Below are positions 55,232-64,000 of a stretch of DNA of 64,000 bases, piece by piece. The translations under genes and the position numbers were made by a program. The notes beneath the pieces were generated by a model, which was not told the DNA's origin, did no database searches, and worked only from the letters and a program-made list of their open reading frames with translations. The stretch covers positions 59,573 to 123,572 of the forward strand of contig DBYO01000020.1 in the NCBI GenBank assembly GCA_002310235.1. The letters are read 5' to 3'. The stretch is from Bacteroidales bacterium UBA1184. GTDB taxonomy: Bacteria; Bacteroidota; Bacteroidia; Bacteroidales; ML635J-15. Position 1 is the first letter of the stretch. Every line of letters starts with the position of its first letter.

Positions 55232-55918
55232 TTAAACATCTGCATTTTTAATGCTTTCCACCATTCCCTCCAATTTTGGAATCAGCTCCATCAAATCTTC
55301 AACGACAAACTCCCAGTATTTGCCTTTCAAGCATCTGATTTCCGAATAATCGTTAAGCATAGGCAGTCTTTTGAATCCATCAATAATTTGCTCCAATGTA
55401 AGCGTCCAAGGAAACCTTTTTAGCGCAAACTCCACCATATTTTCAATTGAGTAGGTTTCAAGCAAGTCGTGAATGTCCCAGAAATCTTTTTTGCGCTGTC
55501 TGTCTTGTGCAGCTGCATTTATTTTCATCGCAGCTATGTCCTTCTCGGACAACATTCTAATGCCATCAACATTAACCAATGGAAAAATAGGTTTTTCATC
55601 GTAGCAAATGTCAAGTTTCACACAGTCGTCATCATTATTTCCTACAAATAATGAATAAACCAAACTGGTCTCATCAAGTCTTTCTATATTCTCAACATAC
55701 GAAAACATTGCTTTGAGAGCATCCTTGATTTCTTCCGTTTTCATTTCGCCATATTGCAAGTCGGTAAACATATCTATATCAACTGATATACGATGATCTC
55801 TTTGCAATGCAAGAGCCGTTCCACCAACAAGATAGAAATCATCAAATGCCGGATTTGCCATTATTTTCCGTAAACTATCAAGTAATGTTGCTGATGCTAT
55901 GTTAGTTCTCAACCTCAT
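55232..55918 (-). CDS. AbiEii/AbiGii-type nucleotidyltransferase (toxin)
   Basis: A 228-residue nucleotidyltransferase-fold protein of the AbiEii family, the toxin half of type IV-like toxin-antitoxin or abortive-infection pairs. The N-terminal domain carries LVGGTALALQRDHRISVDID: the glycine pair at 32-33 and the metal-binding Asp47 and Asp49. KLDICYDEKPIF and EKDIAAMKINAAAQDRQRKKDFWDI are further family signatures. It is transcribed after, and overlaps by 17 bases, an HTH protein typical of its partners. The likely action is nucleotide addition to tRNA or another target under stress or infection, known for relatives and inferred here. Confidence 0.86.
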   Translation of the reverse strand: MRLRTNIASATLLDSLRKIMANPAFDDFYLVGGTALALQRDHRISVDIDMFTDLQYGEMKTEEIKDALKAMFSYVENIERLDETSLVYSLFVGNNDDDCVKLDICYDEKPIFPLVNVDGIRMLSEKDIAAMKINAAAQDRQRKKDFWDIHDLLETYSIENMVEFALKRFPWTLTLEQIIDGFKRLPMLNDYSEIRCLKGKYWEFVVEDLMELIPKLEGMVESIKNADV

Positions 55919-56438
55919 TTTCCAGATACTTTTTTATGTTAATGTTTCTGATTTTTTCATTCCAAGCATCTTTCTCGCTTCGGAGCACATCAAGAATCTT
56001 TTTTCTGCCGTAAAATCGTATTGTTTCCTTTATTTCCGTCCCGTTGCCATAGTCGAAAACCCTTTGGATAATCCACTTGTAGTTGCGTTGCCAGTCAAGA
56101 GCATCGAAATCGGTATCCCAGAACAATGTTTTTCTAAACTTCGACTTGTCGGGGGATGGCTGCTCCAAATGTTGTTTGGTTGCCATATAAATATCGTAAT
56201 TCGTTTGTGCCTGATAGAAAAAGCACTGGAAATCAATCCCCAACACCTTTTCCAAACGGAGAGAATTCTCGGGTGAAATCCTTCGGCGGTTTGCAATGAA
56301 ATCATTGATTCGCTGGTAAGGAATTCCGGAACGCAAAGCCAGTTCGCGTTGCGAAAGATTCTCCTTTGTTCTTATCCTGTCGAGAATAGCGCCAAACGGA
56401 ATGTTATTGTATTTCAGATACTTGTCGTACATACGCAA
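55902..56438 (-). CDS. HTH XRE-family antitoxin with DUF6922-like C-terminus
   Basis: A 178-residue protein: an N-terminal helix-turn-helix of the XRE type at about 14-70 (ENLSQRELALRSGIPYQRIN, then DFIANRRRISPENSLRLEKV) and a C-terminal DUF6922-like region (LFWDTDFDALDWQRNYKWII, IRFYGRKKILDVL) that is often found beside AbiEii-type toxins. It is the first gene of a two-gene operon and overlaps the toxin start by 17 bases. A perfect 16-bp palindrome lies upstream of its promoter, so autorepression is likely. Confidence 0.84.
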   Translation of the reverse strand: MRMYDKYLKYNNIPFGAILDRIRTKENLSQRELALRSGIPYQRINDFIANRRRISPENSLRLEKVLGIDFQCFFYQAQTNYDIYMATKQHLEQPSPDKSKFRKTLFWDTDFDALDWQRNYKWIIQRVFDYGNGTEIKETIRFYGRKKILDVLRSEKDAWNEKIRNINIKKYLENEVEN

Positions 56439-56451
56439 TGTTTTTCGGCGG

Positions 56452-56483
56452 CAAAGTTAATAAAAAATAACCAAATTTGGTTA
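56452..56483 (-). promoter_or_regulatory. Promoter and operator candidate of the AbiEii/HTH pair
   Basis: On the minus strand the -7 box TAACTTTG occupies 56459-56452. Just upstream is the perfect 16-bp palindrome TAACCAAATTTGGTTA (56468-56483), placed to overlap the -33 region; a dimeric HTH protein could bind it. Confidence 0.6.
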
Positions 56484-56541
56484 CATTATTTAAACTTTTT
56501 ACAAGCATCTAACTTCTATCTCCACATTCGAAAAAAATCGT

Positions 56542-56549
56542 TAATTTTG
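56542..56549 (+). promoter_or_regulatory. -7 box upstream of pyrK
   Basis: TAATTTTG matches TAnnTTTG, 85 bases before the pyrK ATG at 56635. Confidence 0.45.
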
Positions 56550-56634
56550 TCTCAAATTATTTTTACGGTTTGGGTAAATGTAATGTAGAAATTTCAGTTC
56601 AGTGTAAGGATACGAAAACAAAGGAGAATAATAT

Positions 56635-57408
56635 ATGAGCAACAAGGTAATCAGAGATTTGCGCGTTGTCGGAAACGAAAAAATCGGAGGCTCGTTCTTT
56701 ATGCTCACCTTGCAGAGCGAGGACGCACTGCCAGTGATAATGCCGGCGCAGTTCGCCGAAGTCAAGATTGACAACTCGGTAGGAACTTTCCTCCGCCGTC
56801 CAATAAGCATCCACGATGTCGATTACGACAAGCAGACAATCAAGTTGTTGGTGAAGGTCGCCGGCGAAGGTACTGGCAAACTTGCCAACACAAAGCTGGG
56901 CGATATGATAAGCGTTGTTTTCCCACTCGGCAATACTTTTGCGTTGCCGCTGTCGGGCAGGGTGCTGCTCGTTGGTGGCGGTGTCGGCGTGGCTCCGTTG
57001 CTGTTCACCGCAAGGTATATGCAGAGGTTCGGCTTCCGTCCCGACATTCTGCTCGGCTACCGCAGCAAGTCCAACATTTTGCGCAAGGAGGTTTACGAGC
57101 AGTACGGCAATGTGTTCTATGCCACCGACGACGGCAGCTTCGGCGAGAAGGGAACCGTAATGGACCATTCGATTTTCAAGTTGGAGAAATTCCCATATAC
57201 CGAAATTCTTGCCTGCGGACCGGAACCAATGATGCGTGCGCTTGCAAAATGGGCGCTGGAGCACAAGGTCGAATGCGAGGTTTCTCTCGAAAACAAGATG
57301 GCCTGCGGAATCGGCGCTTGCCTGTGTTGCGTACAGAATACCAAGGAAGGTCATAAGTGCGTATGCACCGAGGGACCAGTGTTTAATGTAAAACAATTGC
57401 TATGGTAA
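56635..57408 (+). CDS. pyrK: Dihydroorotate dehydrogenase electron-transfer subunit
   Basis: PyrK passes electrons from dihydroorotate via FAD and a [2Fe-2S] cluster to NAD+ in class 1B enzymes. The 257-residue protein has the FAD motif [11 protein letters not shown], the NAD-binding [15 protein letters not shown] and [13 protein letters not shown], and at the C-terminus the cluster cysteines 224, 229, 232 and 244 (or 242) in [11 protein letters not shown] and CVCTEGPVF. The gene overlaps pyrD by 7 bases. Start at the ATG, 56635. Confidence 0.95.
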   Translation: MSNKVIRDLRVVGNEKIGGSFFMLTLQSEDALPVIMPAQFAEVKIDNSVGTFLRRPISIHDVDYDKQTIKLLVKVAGEGTGKLANTKLGDMISVVFPLGNTFALPLSGRVLLVGGGVGVAPLLFTARYMQRFGFRPDILLGYRSKSNILRKEVYEQYGNVFYATDDGSFGEKGTVMDHSIFKLEKFPYTEILACGPEPMMRALAKWALEHKVECEVSLENKMACGIGACLCCVQNTKEGHKCVCTEGPVFNVKQLLW

Positions 57409-58313
57409 ACTTGAATGTAGATTTTAACGGATTGAAGCTGAAGAATCCCGTGATGACAGCATCGGGAACTTTCGGCTTTGGACTAGAATATGCCGATTTC
57501 GTTGACCTTGAACGACTTGGTGGCTTTGTGGTAAAGGGAACGACCTTGCATCATCGCGAGGGAAATCCTTATCCGCGTATGGCCGAGACCGCTTCGGGAA
57601 TGTTGAACGCTGTAGGACTTCAGAACAAGGGTGTGGATTATTTCTGCAAGGAAACTTATCCGCAGTTGAAGAATTTGAAAACCAATGTCATTGTAAATGT
57701 AAGCGGTTCGTGCGTTGAAGATTATGTTGAAACGGCGCGTCGGGTAGGGGAACTGCCAAATATCCCAGCCATCGAGCTTAACATTTCGTGCCCCAATGTA
57801 AAGGAAGGCGGAATGGCTTTCGGTACCGACCCGAAGTCGGCTGGAGAAGTCGTTGCTGCAGTGCGCAAGGCATACGGAAAGCATCTTATGGTGAAGTTGT
57901 CGCCAAATGTAACTAACATTGTATCAATAGCTAAGGCTGTTGAAGATGCTGGCGCCGATTCAGTTTCGCTGGTCAACACTTTCTTGGGAATGGCAATCGA
58001 TGTCAGGACTCGCCGTCCGAAACTTTCGACAATAACCGGCGGAATGTCAGGCCCAGCAATAAAGCCGATTGCAGTGCGTATGGTTTGGCAAGTTGCTCAG
58101 AATGTGAAGATTCCAGTTTGCGGACTTGGCGGAATTGTTACTGCCGACGATGCAATAGAATTCCTGCTTGCCGGTGCTTCGTGCATTCAGGTCGGAACAG
58201 CCAATTTCCTGTATCCCGATGCAACAATGCGCGTGCTTGACGGAATCGAACTTTACTGCGAAAAATATGGTGTAAAGGATATTTCTGAACTTATTGGCGG
58301 AATGAAGCAATGA
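57402..58313 (+). CDS. pyrD: Dihydroorotate dehydrogenase, catalytic subunit (class 1B)
   Basis: This FMN TIM-barrel enzyme oxidises dihydroorotate to orotate in pyrimidine synthesis. The 303-residue protein has [18 protein letters not shown] at the start, [10 protein letters not shown], the catalytic Cys130 in [12 protein letters not shown] (a serine in class 2 enzymes), [10 protein letters not shown], and phosphate-binding [20 protein letters not shown] near the end. Together with pyrK, whose gene it overlaps, it forms an NAD-linked class 1B enzyme, suited to anaerobic life. It overlaps the next gene by 4 bases. Confidence 0.96.
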   Translation: MVNLNVDFNGLKLKNPVMTASGTFGFGLEYADFVDLERLGGFVVKGTTLHHREGNPYPRMAETASGMLNAVGLQNKGVDYFCKETYPQLKNLKTNVIVNVSGSCVEDYVETARRVGELPNIPAIELNISCPNVKEGGMAFGTDPKSAGEVVAAVRKAYGKHLMVKLSPNVTNIVSIAKAVEDAGADSVSLVNTFLGMAIDVRTRRPKLSTITGGMSGPAIKPIAVRMVWQVAQNVKIPVCGLGGIVTADDAIEFLLAGASCIQVGTANFLYPDATMRVLDGIELYCEKYGVKDISELIGGMKQ

Positions 58314-59566
58314 AAAAGCTTGTTGTAATATTGTTGATGCTTGTGTTCTCGCTGTCAGGGAATTGCGCCTATATGCTCATTCCGATGGACGATTCGCAGA
58401 CCGACCATCTGAAAGCCTACGGACTTACCTACTGGTCGCTGGAGCAGGGACTTGAAGCTTGGTGGCTGCTTAACTATCGTGGCGGAAGTTTCATAATCGG
58501 CTTCTCGTCGGAGGCTGAGCGCGAGTGCATTTTGCGGAATGTGTCGTACGAGATTATTGCCGATGCGCAGAAGAATGCCATTTTCAACGACATTTCGGCT
58601 CCATCTGTCAATCAGGATGCGGTGAAGTTGGAAAAAGCACCGAAGATAGCCGTTTATACGCCACCTATTTCGCAGCCGTGGGACGATGCCGTGACTTTGG
58701 CATTGACATACGCCGAAATTCCCTACGACAAGATTTACGATACCGAAATCATAGAGGGCAAACTTGCTGAATATGACTGGCTTCACCTTCATCATGAGGA
58801 CTTTACTGGTCAGTATGGAAAGTTCTATGCATCGTATGCCCGTATGCAGTGGTATCAGGAGCGTCAGAAGTTGAGCGAAGAGGAAGCTGCAAACCTTGGT
58901 TTCAGTAAAGTTTCAAAACTGAAACTTGCTGTGGTATTGGCAATTAAGCAGTATGTTTTCAATGGTGGCTTTATGTTTGCGATGTGCGCCGCTACAGATA
59001 CTTTCGACATTGCACTTGCCGCTGCCAATACTGATATTTGCGAATATATGTTTGATGGCGACGGCATGGACCCAAATGCACAGCAAAAGTTGGACTACGA
59101 TAACTGTCTTGCTTTCCAGAACTTTACTGTAAAGACAAATCCATACGAGTACGAGTTTTCCGACATTGATGTTACTCAGTCGAAACGCGCAGGTACAAAC
59201 GAGGACTATTTCTCGCTGTTCGAGTTTTCGGCAAAGTGGGATCCAGTTCCAACAATGCTTTGTCAGAACCATGCTGCTTTGATTCACGGATTCATGGGGC
59301 AGACGACTGCATTTCGGCGTGACGTTATTAAGCCAAACGTACTGATTATGGGCGAAAACAAGTCAATGAACGAAGCCAGGTACATTCATGGCGAATATGG
59401 TCAGGGAATGTGGACTTTCTACGGCGGACACGACCCCGAGGATTATAGGCATTATGTCGGAGACGAGAAAACCGACTTGTCGCTTTATCCAAATTCGCCA
59501 GGCTATAGGTTGATTCTCAACAATGTATTGTTCCCTGCTGCAAAGAAGAAAAAGCAAAAAACTTAA
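58310..59566 (+). CDS. Exported protein of unknown function (often named asparagine synthetase B in relatives)
   Basis: A 418-residue protein with a signal peptide ([19 protein letters not shown]). A short N-terminal domain (about 20-105, [20 protein letters not shown]) is followed by [19 protein letters not shown] and a Rossmann- or amidotransferase-like body with [35 protein letters not shown] and a C-terminal [19 protein letters not shown]. Relatives are sometimes labelled asparagine synthetase B, but I see no glutaminase Cys or synthetase motif, and an exported protein cannot be that enzyme. The GGHDPEDY end resembles ThuA/DUF4159-like folds. It overlaps pyrD by 4 bases and precedes an envelope gene. 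Confidence 0.7.
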   Translation: MKKLVVILLMLVFSLSGNCAYMLIPMDDSQTDHLKAYGLTYWSLEQGLEAWWLLNYRGGSFIIGFSSEAERECILRNVSYEIIADAQKNAIFNDISAPSVNQDAVKLEKAPKIAVYTPPISQPWDDAVTLALTYAEIPYDKIYDTEIIEGKLAEYDWLHLHHEDFTGQYGKFYASYARMQWYQERQKLSEEEAANLGFSKVSKLKLAVVLAIKQYVFNGGFMFAMCAATDTFDIALAAANTDICEYMFDGDGMDPNAQQKLDYDNCLAFQNFTVKTNPYEYEFSDIDVTQSKRAGTNEDYFSLFEFSAKWDPVPTMLCQNHAALIHGFMGQTTAFRRDVIKPNVLIMGENKSMNEARYIHGEYGQGMWTFYGGHDPEDYRHYVGDEKTDLSLYPNSPGYRLILNNVLFPAAKKKKQKT

Positions 59567-59569
59567 ACC

Positions 59570-60304
59570 ATGAGAAAATGTATTGTCATATTATTGTGCG
59601 TTTTTGCCTTGTTTCAGGCGAAAGCCCAGTTTTTTGACAATACTTTGGTAAAAGTCCGTCCGTTCAAATTCTTTTTCAATCCGAATATCGGCCTTGAAAA
59701 GCCGTTGTCTTCTATGTTTAGTATTACATCGGAAGTCGCCTATCGTAAGTTCGATAATTTTTATGATGGTAGTCTAAAAGGTCAATACTTTGATAATGAT
59801 TGGTTTGGATATCCAAGCAAGGTTAAATTTAATGGCTTTGAAGTGGCTCTTGGTGCACGAATGTATCTTATTACAGTTCCATCGGAATCGCTAAAAGGCT
59901 ACTACTGGATAGCTCCGTTTGGATTATACTATGAGGCTATTGTCGATTACAGCCATTCATGGGCTTACGAATTGCAAATTTATGATTACGGGCGGTCTGT
60001 TTACTATAACGTGAATTATCCTTATTATAGAGCCAATGTCAGGCTCGATAATCTGTCGCTATTGTTATTGATTGGCTATCAGTTCAATATAAAGAATGTT
60101 ATTTCGCTTGATATGAATATTGGCGCAAGATATTATTGCGTTTCAAGAGATTCTCGACAAATTGTTTATGCAAATCCTACTTATTCAGACATAAATGTTG
60201 ATGACAAGATTGTTGATGACAATCGTCGTTGGCAGATGGCTGGAAGGATTACATTGGGATATTATATTAGATACGACTGGATGAAGGAACGGAATGGAAA
60301 ATAA
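59570..60304 (+). CDS. Probable outer-membrane beta-barrel protein, unknown
   Basis: A 244-residue exported protein: signal peptide CIVILLCVFALFQAKAQ, then alternating hydrophobic and polar strands rich in Tyr and Phe (PFKFFFNPNIGLEKPLSSMF, FEVALGARMYLI, YYWIAPFGLYYEAIVDY, LLLLIGYQFNI, ITLGYYIRYDW), the pattern of a small 8-10-stranded outer-membrane barrel. No family name comes to mind with confidence. It starts 3 bases after the previous gene and overlaps the LtaS-like gene by 11 bases, so the three envelope genes are probably expressed with pyrKD. Confidence 0.65.
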   Translation: MRKCIVILLCVFALFQAKAQFFDNTLVKVRPFKFFFNPNIGLEKPLSSMFSITSEVAYRKFDNFYDGSLKGQYFDNDWFGYPSKVKFNGFEVALGARMYLITVPSESLKGYYWIAPFGLYYEAIVDYSHSWAYELQIYDYGRSVYYNVNYPYYRANVRLDNLSLLLLIGYQFNIKNVISLDMNIGARYYCVSRDSRQIVYANPTYSDINVDDKIVDDNRRWQMAGRITLGYYIRYDWMKERNGK

Positions 60305-62258
60305 AGGTAAGATATTATCGAGGTTTACAGATTCTTCGCTGTTTGCACTTATTTGCAATTTACTTTTGGTGTATGCAATTATGTTTGTTGCGCACCTTGA
60401 ATTTTTGTTCGAGAACTACAGCTATTTTTCGGGTAATCTTACATTTTCGCATTTGTGTGAGATGTATGTAGGTTCGCTGCGTTTCGATGTGTCAGGAATA
60501 TTGTATGTGAACATACTTTATATTGTTCTGATGCTGTTCCCGTTGCATTTTAAGGAAAACAAGATATATCATATTGTTTGCAAATGGATATTCATTGTTA
60601 CCAACTGGATCGCTCTGCTTGCAAACCTTATCGACTCGGTTTATTTCAAATATACTATGAGGCGTACCACAGCAACAGTTTTCAGCGAATTTGGCAACGA
60701 GGACAATATGGCTTCCATTTTTGGCAAGGAAATAGTGAACCATTGGTACCTGCTTCTTTTGCTTATTGTGCTTACCTTCGCAATGTTCAAATTGTATAGA
60801 AAGCCGAAACCGGAGAGAAAAAATCTTGTTTGGTGGAAATATGACATTTCATATCTGTTGTTCCTTGCGATGGCGGTTTATTTGAGTGTTGTCGGTGTGC
60901 GAGGTGGATTTACGCGAGCAACTCGTCCGATTACCATAAGCAATGCAAACCAGTATGTTGATCATCCCATAGAAGCTGCGCTTGTGCTTAATACGCCATT
61001 TTCAATCATCAGGACAATCGGTATTCCAACTTTCCAGAATGTGGATTATTATGCAAGCGAGGAAGAACTTGAAAAAGTGTTTACACCTGTGCATAATCCT
61101 GCGAAAGACAAAGGTTTTAAGCAGAAAAATGTCGTGATTTTTATTGTCGAAAGTTTTGGCCGTGAATACATTGGTGCATTCAACAAGGATTTAGAAGGAG
61201 GTAATTACAAGGGCTATACGCCTTTTGTTGATTCGCTGATAGAGCATAGTGCAACATTCCGTTATTCGTACAGCAATGGTCGCAAGAGCATTGATGGAAT
61301 GCCGTCGGTGCTGTCGTCGATTCCTATGTTTGTAGAGCCCTTTGTGCTTACGCCTGCTTCGATGAACAGAGTGAGTGGTATTGCTGGGGAGTTGGGCAAG
61401 AAAGGTTACCACACTGGCTTTTTCCATGGTGCGCAAAATGGAAGTATGGGATTTCAGGCTTTTGCGCGTAGCACTGGCTTCGACAGCTATTATGGTCGCG
61501 ACGAGTACAATGCCGATTCTCGCTTTGGCGGCGATGCCGACTTCGACGGTACTTGGGCTATCTGGGACGAACCATTCATGCAGTTTTACTGCACAACCAT
61601 GTCGGAGATGCAGCAGCCTTTCATGACGGCCTTGTTTACGGCATCGAGCCACCATCCATACAATATTCCCGATAAATACAAGTCGGTTTTCCCCGAAGGC
61701 AACCTTTCCATTCACAAGTGCATAGGCTACACCGACAATGCTCTGCGCAAATTTTTCGATTCGGCACGAAAACAATCATGGTACGACAATACAATATTTG
61801 TAATCACCGCTGACCACACCAATGAGACAAATCATGCTGAATATCAGACCGATTTGGGCGGATTTAGTGTGCCGATAATTATTTACGAGCCAGGAAATGA
61901 TTCAATTGCTAACAGATACGACAAGATAGCCCAACATATCGATATAATGCCAACAATTTTGGGAATGCTGGGATATGACAATTCGTATCTCGCCTTTGGC
62001 TGCGATTTGTTTGCCACCTCGGTTGATGATACGTATGCGGTAAACTATCTCAACGGAATTTACCAGTATGTAAAATATGGTTATGTTTTGCAGTTTGACG
62101 GCACAAATACAAAGGCCGTTTATTCGCTTGACGATATTTTGATGCAAAACAATCTTGTCGGAAAAGTTGACTGCCAGCAGCAGATGGAAAACGAACTGAA
62201 AGCCATCATACAGCAGTATATGTCAAGAATGAACGAGGATAGACTGACGGTGGAGTAG
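60294..62258 (+). CDS. LtaS-like sulfatase-fold membrane enzyme
   Basis: A 654-residue protein with about five N-terminal transmembrane helices (to about residue 205) and a C-terminal alkaline-phosphatase/sulfatase-superfamily domain outside the membrane. Visible active-site elements are VVIFIVESFGREYIGAF (first metal ligand Glu), SNGRKSIDGMPSVLSSIPMF with Ser332 as probable nucleophile (Thr in true lipoteichoic acid synthases), GFFHGAQNGSM, and TADHTNETN (Asp/His metal ligands). In Gram-negative relatives such proteins may add phosphoglycerol-type groups to glycans or lipids. It overlaps the barrel gene by 11 bases. The exact substrate is unknown. Confidence 0.86.
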   Translation: MENKGKILSRFTDSSLFALICNLLLVYAIMFVAHLEFLFENYSYFSGNLTFSHLCEMYVGSLRFDVSGILYVNILYIVLMLFPLHFKENKIYHIVCKWIFIVTNWIALLANLIDSVYFKYTMRRTTATVFSEFGNEDNMASIFGKEIVNHWYLLLLLIVLTFAMFKLYRKPKPERKNLVWWKYDISYLLFLAMAVYLSVVGVRGGFTRATRPITISNANQYVDHPIEAALVLNTPFSIIRTIGIPTFQNVDYYASEEELEKVFTPVHNPAKDKGFKQKNVVIFIVESFGREYIGAFNKDLEGGNYKGYTPFVDSLIEHSATFRYSYSNGRKSIDGMPSVLSSIPMFVEPFVLTPASMNRVSGIAGELGKKGYHTGFFHGAQNGSMGFQAFARSTGFDSYYGRDEYNADSRFGGDADFDGTWAIWDEPFMQFYCTTMSEMQQPFMTALFTASSHHPYNIPDKYKSVFPEGNLSIHKCIGYTDNALRKFFDSARKQSWYDNTIFVITADHTNETNHAEYQTDLGGFSVPIIIYEPGNDSIANRYDKIAQHIDIMPTILGMLGYDNSYLAFGCDLFATSVDDTYAVNYLNGIYQYVKYGYVLQFDGTNTKAVYSLDDILMQNNLVGKVDCQQQMENELKAIIQQYMSRMNEDRLTVE

Positions 62259-62264
62259 AATTTG

Positions 62265-63191
62265 TCAGTCGATTACATTCAGTCCGCCTTTAATCATTGA
62301 TATTTCGTAGGGGCTGTCGCCGATGATTTCACCGTCGGTTTCGGCAAAAGTAGTGCAGTCGAATGTTACTTTGATTTTGTTTTCGGTGCGGGCAAATGCA
62401 ACTTTTTTGCTCTTGAGCTGGGTTATAGTGCCGTTGTATAACTTGCTGACATTCCTTATTACAAAGAATTTGCCTATATCGCCGAAAATGGATATGTCGT
62501 ATGCACCGTCGTTCATTATGGCTTCGGGGGTTTGTTGCATTCCTCCGCCAGAGTATTTCCCGTTGGCAATGCTTATTGAAAGAACTTTCCCGTTGAAATT
62601 AAAATCGTCGGATTCGATTTTAACATTACGTTTTTTGCATTTCAACAGACATTTGAGCAAACTGAGCAGATAGGTTATTTCCTTGCCGCGTTGTTCGTGC
62701 GAAAGTTCGTTTGTCATCTTAACAATCTCTGCATCAAAGCCAAACCCAATGCTATTTATGAAATATTTAGTACGTCTTTCACCGTTTTCGGAGAATGTAA
62801 CTACCCCGACATCTTGTTTTGTGATATTGTGTTTGAGCAGTCGCTCGATTGAAGTCTTGTAGTCGTTTTCCCAGCCGTAGTAGCGGTTCCAGTCGTTTGC
62901 TGTGCCCATTGGAATTGAGCCTAGGCAGATTTCGGAGTATGGAACTTCGCTTTGCGAGAAAATACCGTTTACGACTTCGTTGGTTGTGCCATCACCACCG
63001 AGGACAATAAGATTCCGGTATCCTTCGGCGAGGATTTTCGGAATTTTGACAATGGCATCGCCAGCCGATTGGGTGAGGTAGTGTCCGTATTCAATGCCTT
63101 TTTCGTCAAGATAAGCTAGAATTTCTTTCCAGATTCTGCCCTTGTCGTTGCCCGAATTGGGGTTTACTATGAAAAACAAATCGGATTTCAT
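62265..63191 (-). CDS. Diacylglycerol kinase family lipid kinase (YegS-like)
   Basis: A 308-residue cytoplasmic lipid kinase of the DAGK catalytic-domain family. The N-terminal nucleotide-binding site is VNPNSGNDKGRIW, then LGGDGTTNEVVNGIF with GGDGT at 65-69, the family hallmark. MGTANDWNRYYG is the second conserved loop, and the C-terminal domain has INSIGFGFDAEIV and ADGEI-like DGEIIGDSPYEI. It probably phosphorylates diacylglycerol or a related lipid. Its ATG overlaps the sufS stop by one base (TAATG on the minus strand), so it is the downstream gene of that pair. The gene is convergent with the LtaS-like gene, 6 bases away. Confidence 0.9.
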   Translation of the reverse strand: MKSDLFFIVNPNSGNDKGRIWKEILAYLDEKGIEYGHYLTQSAGDAIVKIPKILAEGYRNLIVLGGDGTTNEVVNGIFSQSEVPYSEICLGSIPMGTANDWNRYYGWENDYKTSIERLLKHNITKQDVGVVTFSENGERRTKYFINSIGFGFDAEIVKMTNELSHEQRGKEITYLLSLLKCLLKCKKRNVKIESDDFNFNGKVLSISIANGKYSGGGMQQTPEAIMNDGAYDISIFGDIGKFFVIRNVSKLYNGTITQLKSKKVAFARTENKIKVTFDCTTFAETDGEIIGDSPYEISMIKGGLNVID

Positions 63192-64000
63192 TAAAACATT
63201 GATTTTATGCGTTTTAGTCCGTTGATAAAAATGTCAATTTCTTCCATTGTATTGTAGAACGCGAACGATGCGCGAGCTGTACCCGAGATTCCAAAATGTT
63301 GCATTGCCGGTTCAGCGCAATGTGTGCCTGTACGTATTGCAATGCCGAGCTGGTCGAGGAGAATGCCTGCGTCGGAGAAATGTATTCCGTCCATTACGAA
63401 CGAAATGAGGCTTGCTTTGTGTGGCGAAGTGCCGATTATTCTTACCCAGTCGAACTGAGAAATCTGTTCGGTAGCGTAGTCGAGAAGTTGTTTTTCGTAG
63501 GCTTCTATTTCTGTAATGCCTATGTTTTGGATGTAGAGAATCGCCTTTTCGAGCGCAATAGCATCGATGTAGTTTGGCGTTCCTGCTTCGAACTTGAAGG
63601 GCAGTACATTGTATGTTGTCTTGGCAAAACTTACGCTTTCAATCATTTCACCACCGCCTTGGTATGGAACCATCTGCTCGAGAAGCGATTTTTTGCCGTA
63701 GAGTACGCCCACACCGGTAGGTCCGTAGGTCTTGTGTCCCGAGAATACATAGAAGTCGCAGTCGAGTGCCTGAACATCGACATTTGTATGTTGTACGCCC
63801 TGAGCTCCGTCGATTAGGACGGGAATGTTGTGTTTGTGGGCGGTTTCAATGATTTCCTTTATTGGGTTTACCGTGCCGAGAACGTTTGAAATCTGCGTTA
63901 CAGCAACGATTTTTGTGCGGTCGGTAATCAGAGATTCCAATTTCCCGACTTCGAGGACTCCGTTGTCGTCGAATGGCAGAACCTTGATTTTCGACTTTTT
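63191..64000 (-). CDS. sufS: SufS-type cysteine desulfurase (C-terminal part)
   Basis: A PLP enzyme that takes sulfur from cysteine for iron-sulfur cluster assembly. The gene runs off the right edge; about 269 C-terminal codons of roughly 405 are visible and the frame is open to base 64000 (the TTG at 63940 is internal). PLP-binding features are VTQISNVLGTVNPIKEI, IDGAQGVQHTNVDVQ, and SGHKTYGPTGVGVLYGK with the Schiff-base Lys. The catalytic Cys is in AIRTGTHCAEPAMQHFG, the group II (SufS) form. It overlaps the DAGK gene by one base. Confidence 0.93.
   Translation of the reverse strand, partial: KKSKIKVLPFDDNGVLEVGKLESLITDRTKIVAVTQISNVLGTVNPIKEIIETAHKHNIPVLIDGAQGVQHTNVDVQALDCDFYVFSGHKTYGPTGVGVLYGKKSLLEQMVPYQGGGEMIESVSFAKTTYNVLPFKFEAGTPNYIDAIALEKAILYIQNIGITEIEAYEKQLLDYATEQISQFDWVRIIGTSPHKASLISFVMDGIHFSDAGILLDQLGIAIRTGTHCAEPAMQHFGISGTARASFAFYNTMEEIDIFINGLKRIKSMF

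Noticed and set aside
56599..57396. Long minus-strand frame opposite pyrK
   Set aside because: A shadow of the GC-richer pyrK coding sequence; pyrK motifs are unmistakable.
58310..59566. Asparagine synthetase B
   Set aside because: Signal peptide present and no catalytic motifs of that enzyme visible; the name is carried over in relatives only.
1..64000. tRNA, rRNA, tmRNA, RNase P RNA or complete insertion sequence
   Set aside because: All gaps over 200 bases were read on both strands; no cloverleaf, rRNA core, tmRNA tag, RNase P core or transposase was seen.

Overview
The window comes from a member of the Bacteroidota, most likely the Bacteroidales. Four things point there. Promoters repeatedly show the Bacteroidota -7 box TAnnTTTG, several with a TTTG-like box about 20 bases upstream, and ribosome-binding sites are weak. 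Type IX secretion (T9SS) hallmarks are present: a PorP/SprF protein, a type B (gliding-motility-associated) C-terminal domain and type A sorting tails. Families typical of this phylum are present, including the alternative GlmU, DUF4834, BACON repeats, BspA-type leucine-rich repeats and FISUMP lipoprotein domains. An ADP-forming acetyl-CoA synthetase and a DPP-IV-type peptidase suggest peptide use and acetate-forming fermentation. No rRNA or tRNA gene was seen.

Layout. 0-8 kb: murF (cut by the window edge), glmU-like, rarA and a DUF4268 gene, then the DPP-IV and acetyl-CoA synthetase genes, each with its own promoter. 8-10 kb: a membrane protein, a gene-free stretch that probably encodes a structured RNA of about 310 bases, and a small secreted cysteine-containing protein. 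10-20 kb: housekeeping genes (yggS, asnS, rpoN, a PAP2-like membrane protein, DUF4834, a LolC/E permease, a beta-CASP nuclease, a Fur regulator, purA, a PAS protein). 20-40 kb: the cell-surface region, with PorP/SprF and a 1,097-residue type B secreted protein, three giant BspA-like T9SS proteins, three FISUMP lipoproteins and a superoxide dismutase. 40-41.3 kb: a DEAD-box helicase.

41.3-56.5 kb is accessory DNA. It holds an AAA ATPase gene between ~117-bp direct repeats, and arrays of small palindromic repeats around a BRO-N gene and a KilA-N gene that share upstream sequence and a C-terminal module. It also holds a duplicated promoter-leader element, a second candidate structured RNA, a trypsin-like protease with BACON repeats, and a FISUMP lipoprotein gene broken by one TGA codon. 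Next comes a very AT-rich three-gene operon (divergent GHKL ATPase, STAS-like protein, membrane-anchored helical protein), the best candidate here for an undescribed system. The region ends with a small orphan gene plus a truncated paralogue joined to a 93-nt repeat, an orphan lipoprotein, and an AbiEii-type nucleotidyltransferase/HTH pair with a perfect palindromic operator candidate.

56.5-64 kb returns to core functions: pyrK-pyrD followed, with overlapping or near-overlapping ends, by two secreted or envelope proteins of unknown role and an LtaS-like sulfatase-fold enzyme. On the opposite strand are a diacylglycerol-kinase-family gene and sufS, which runs off the window.
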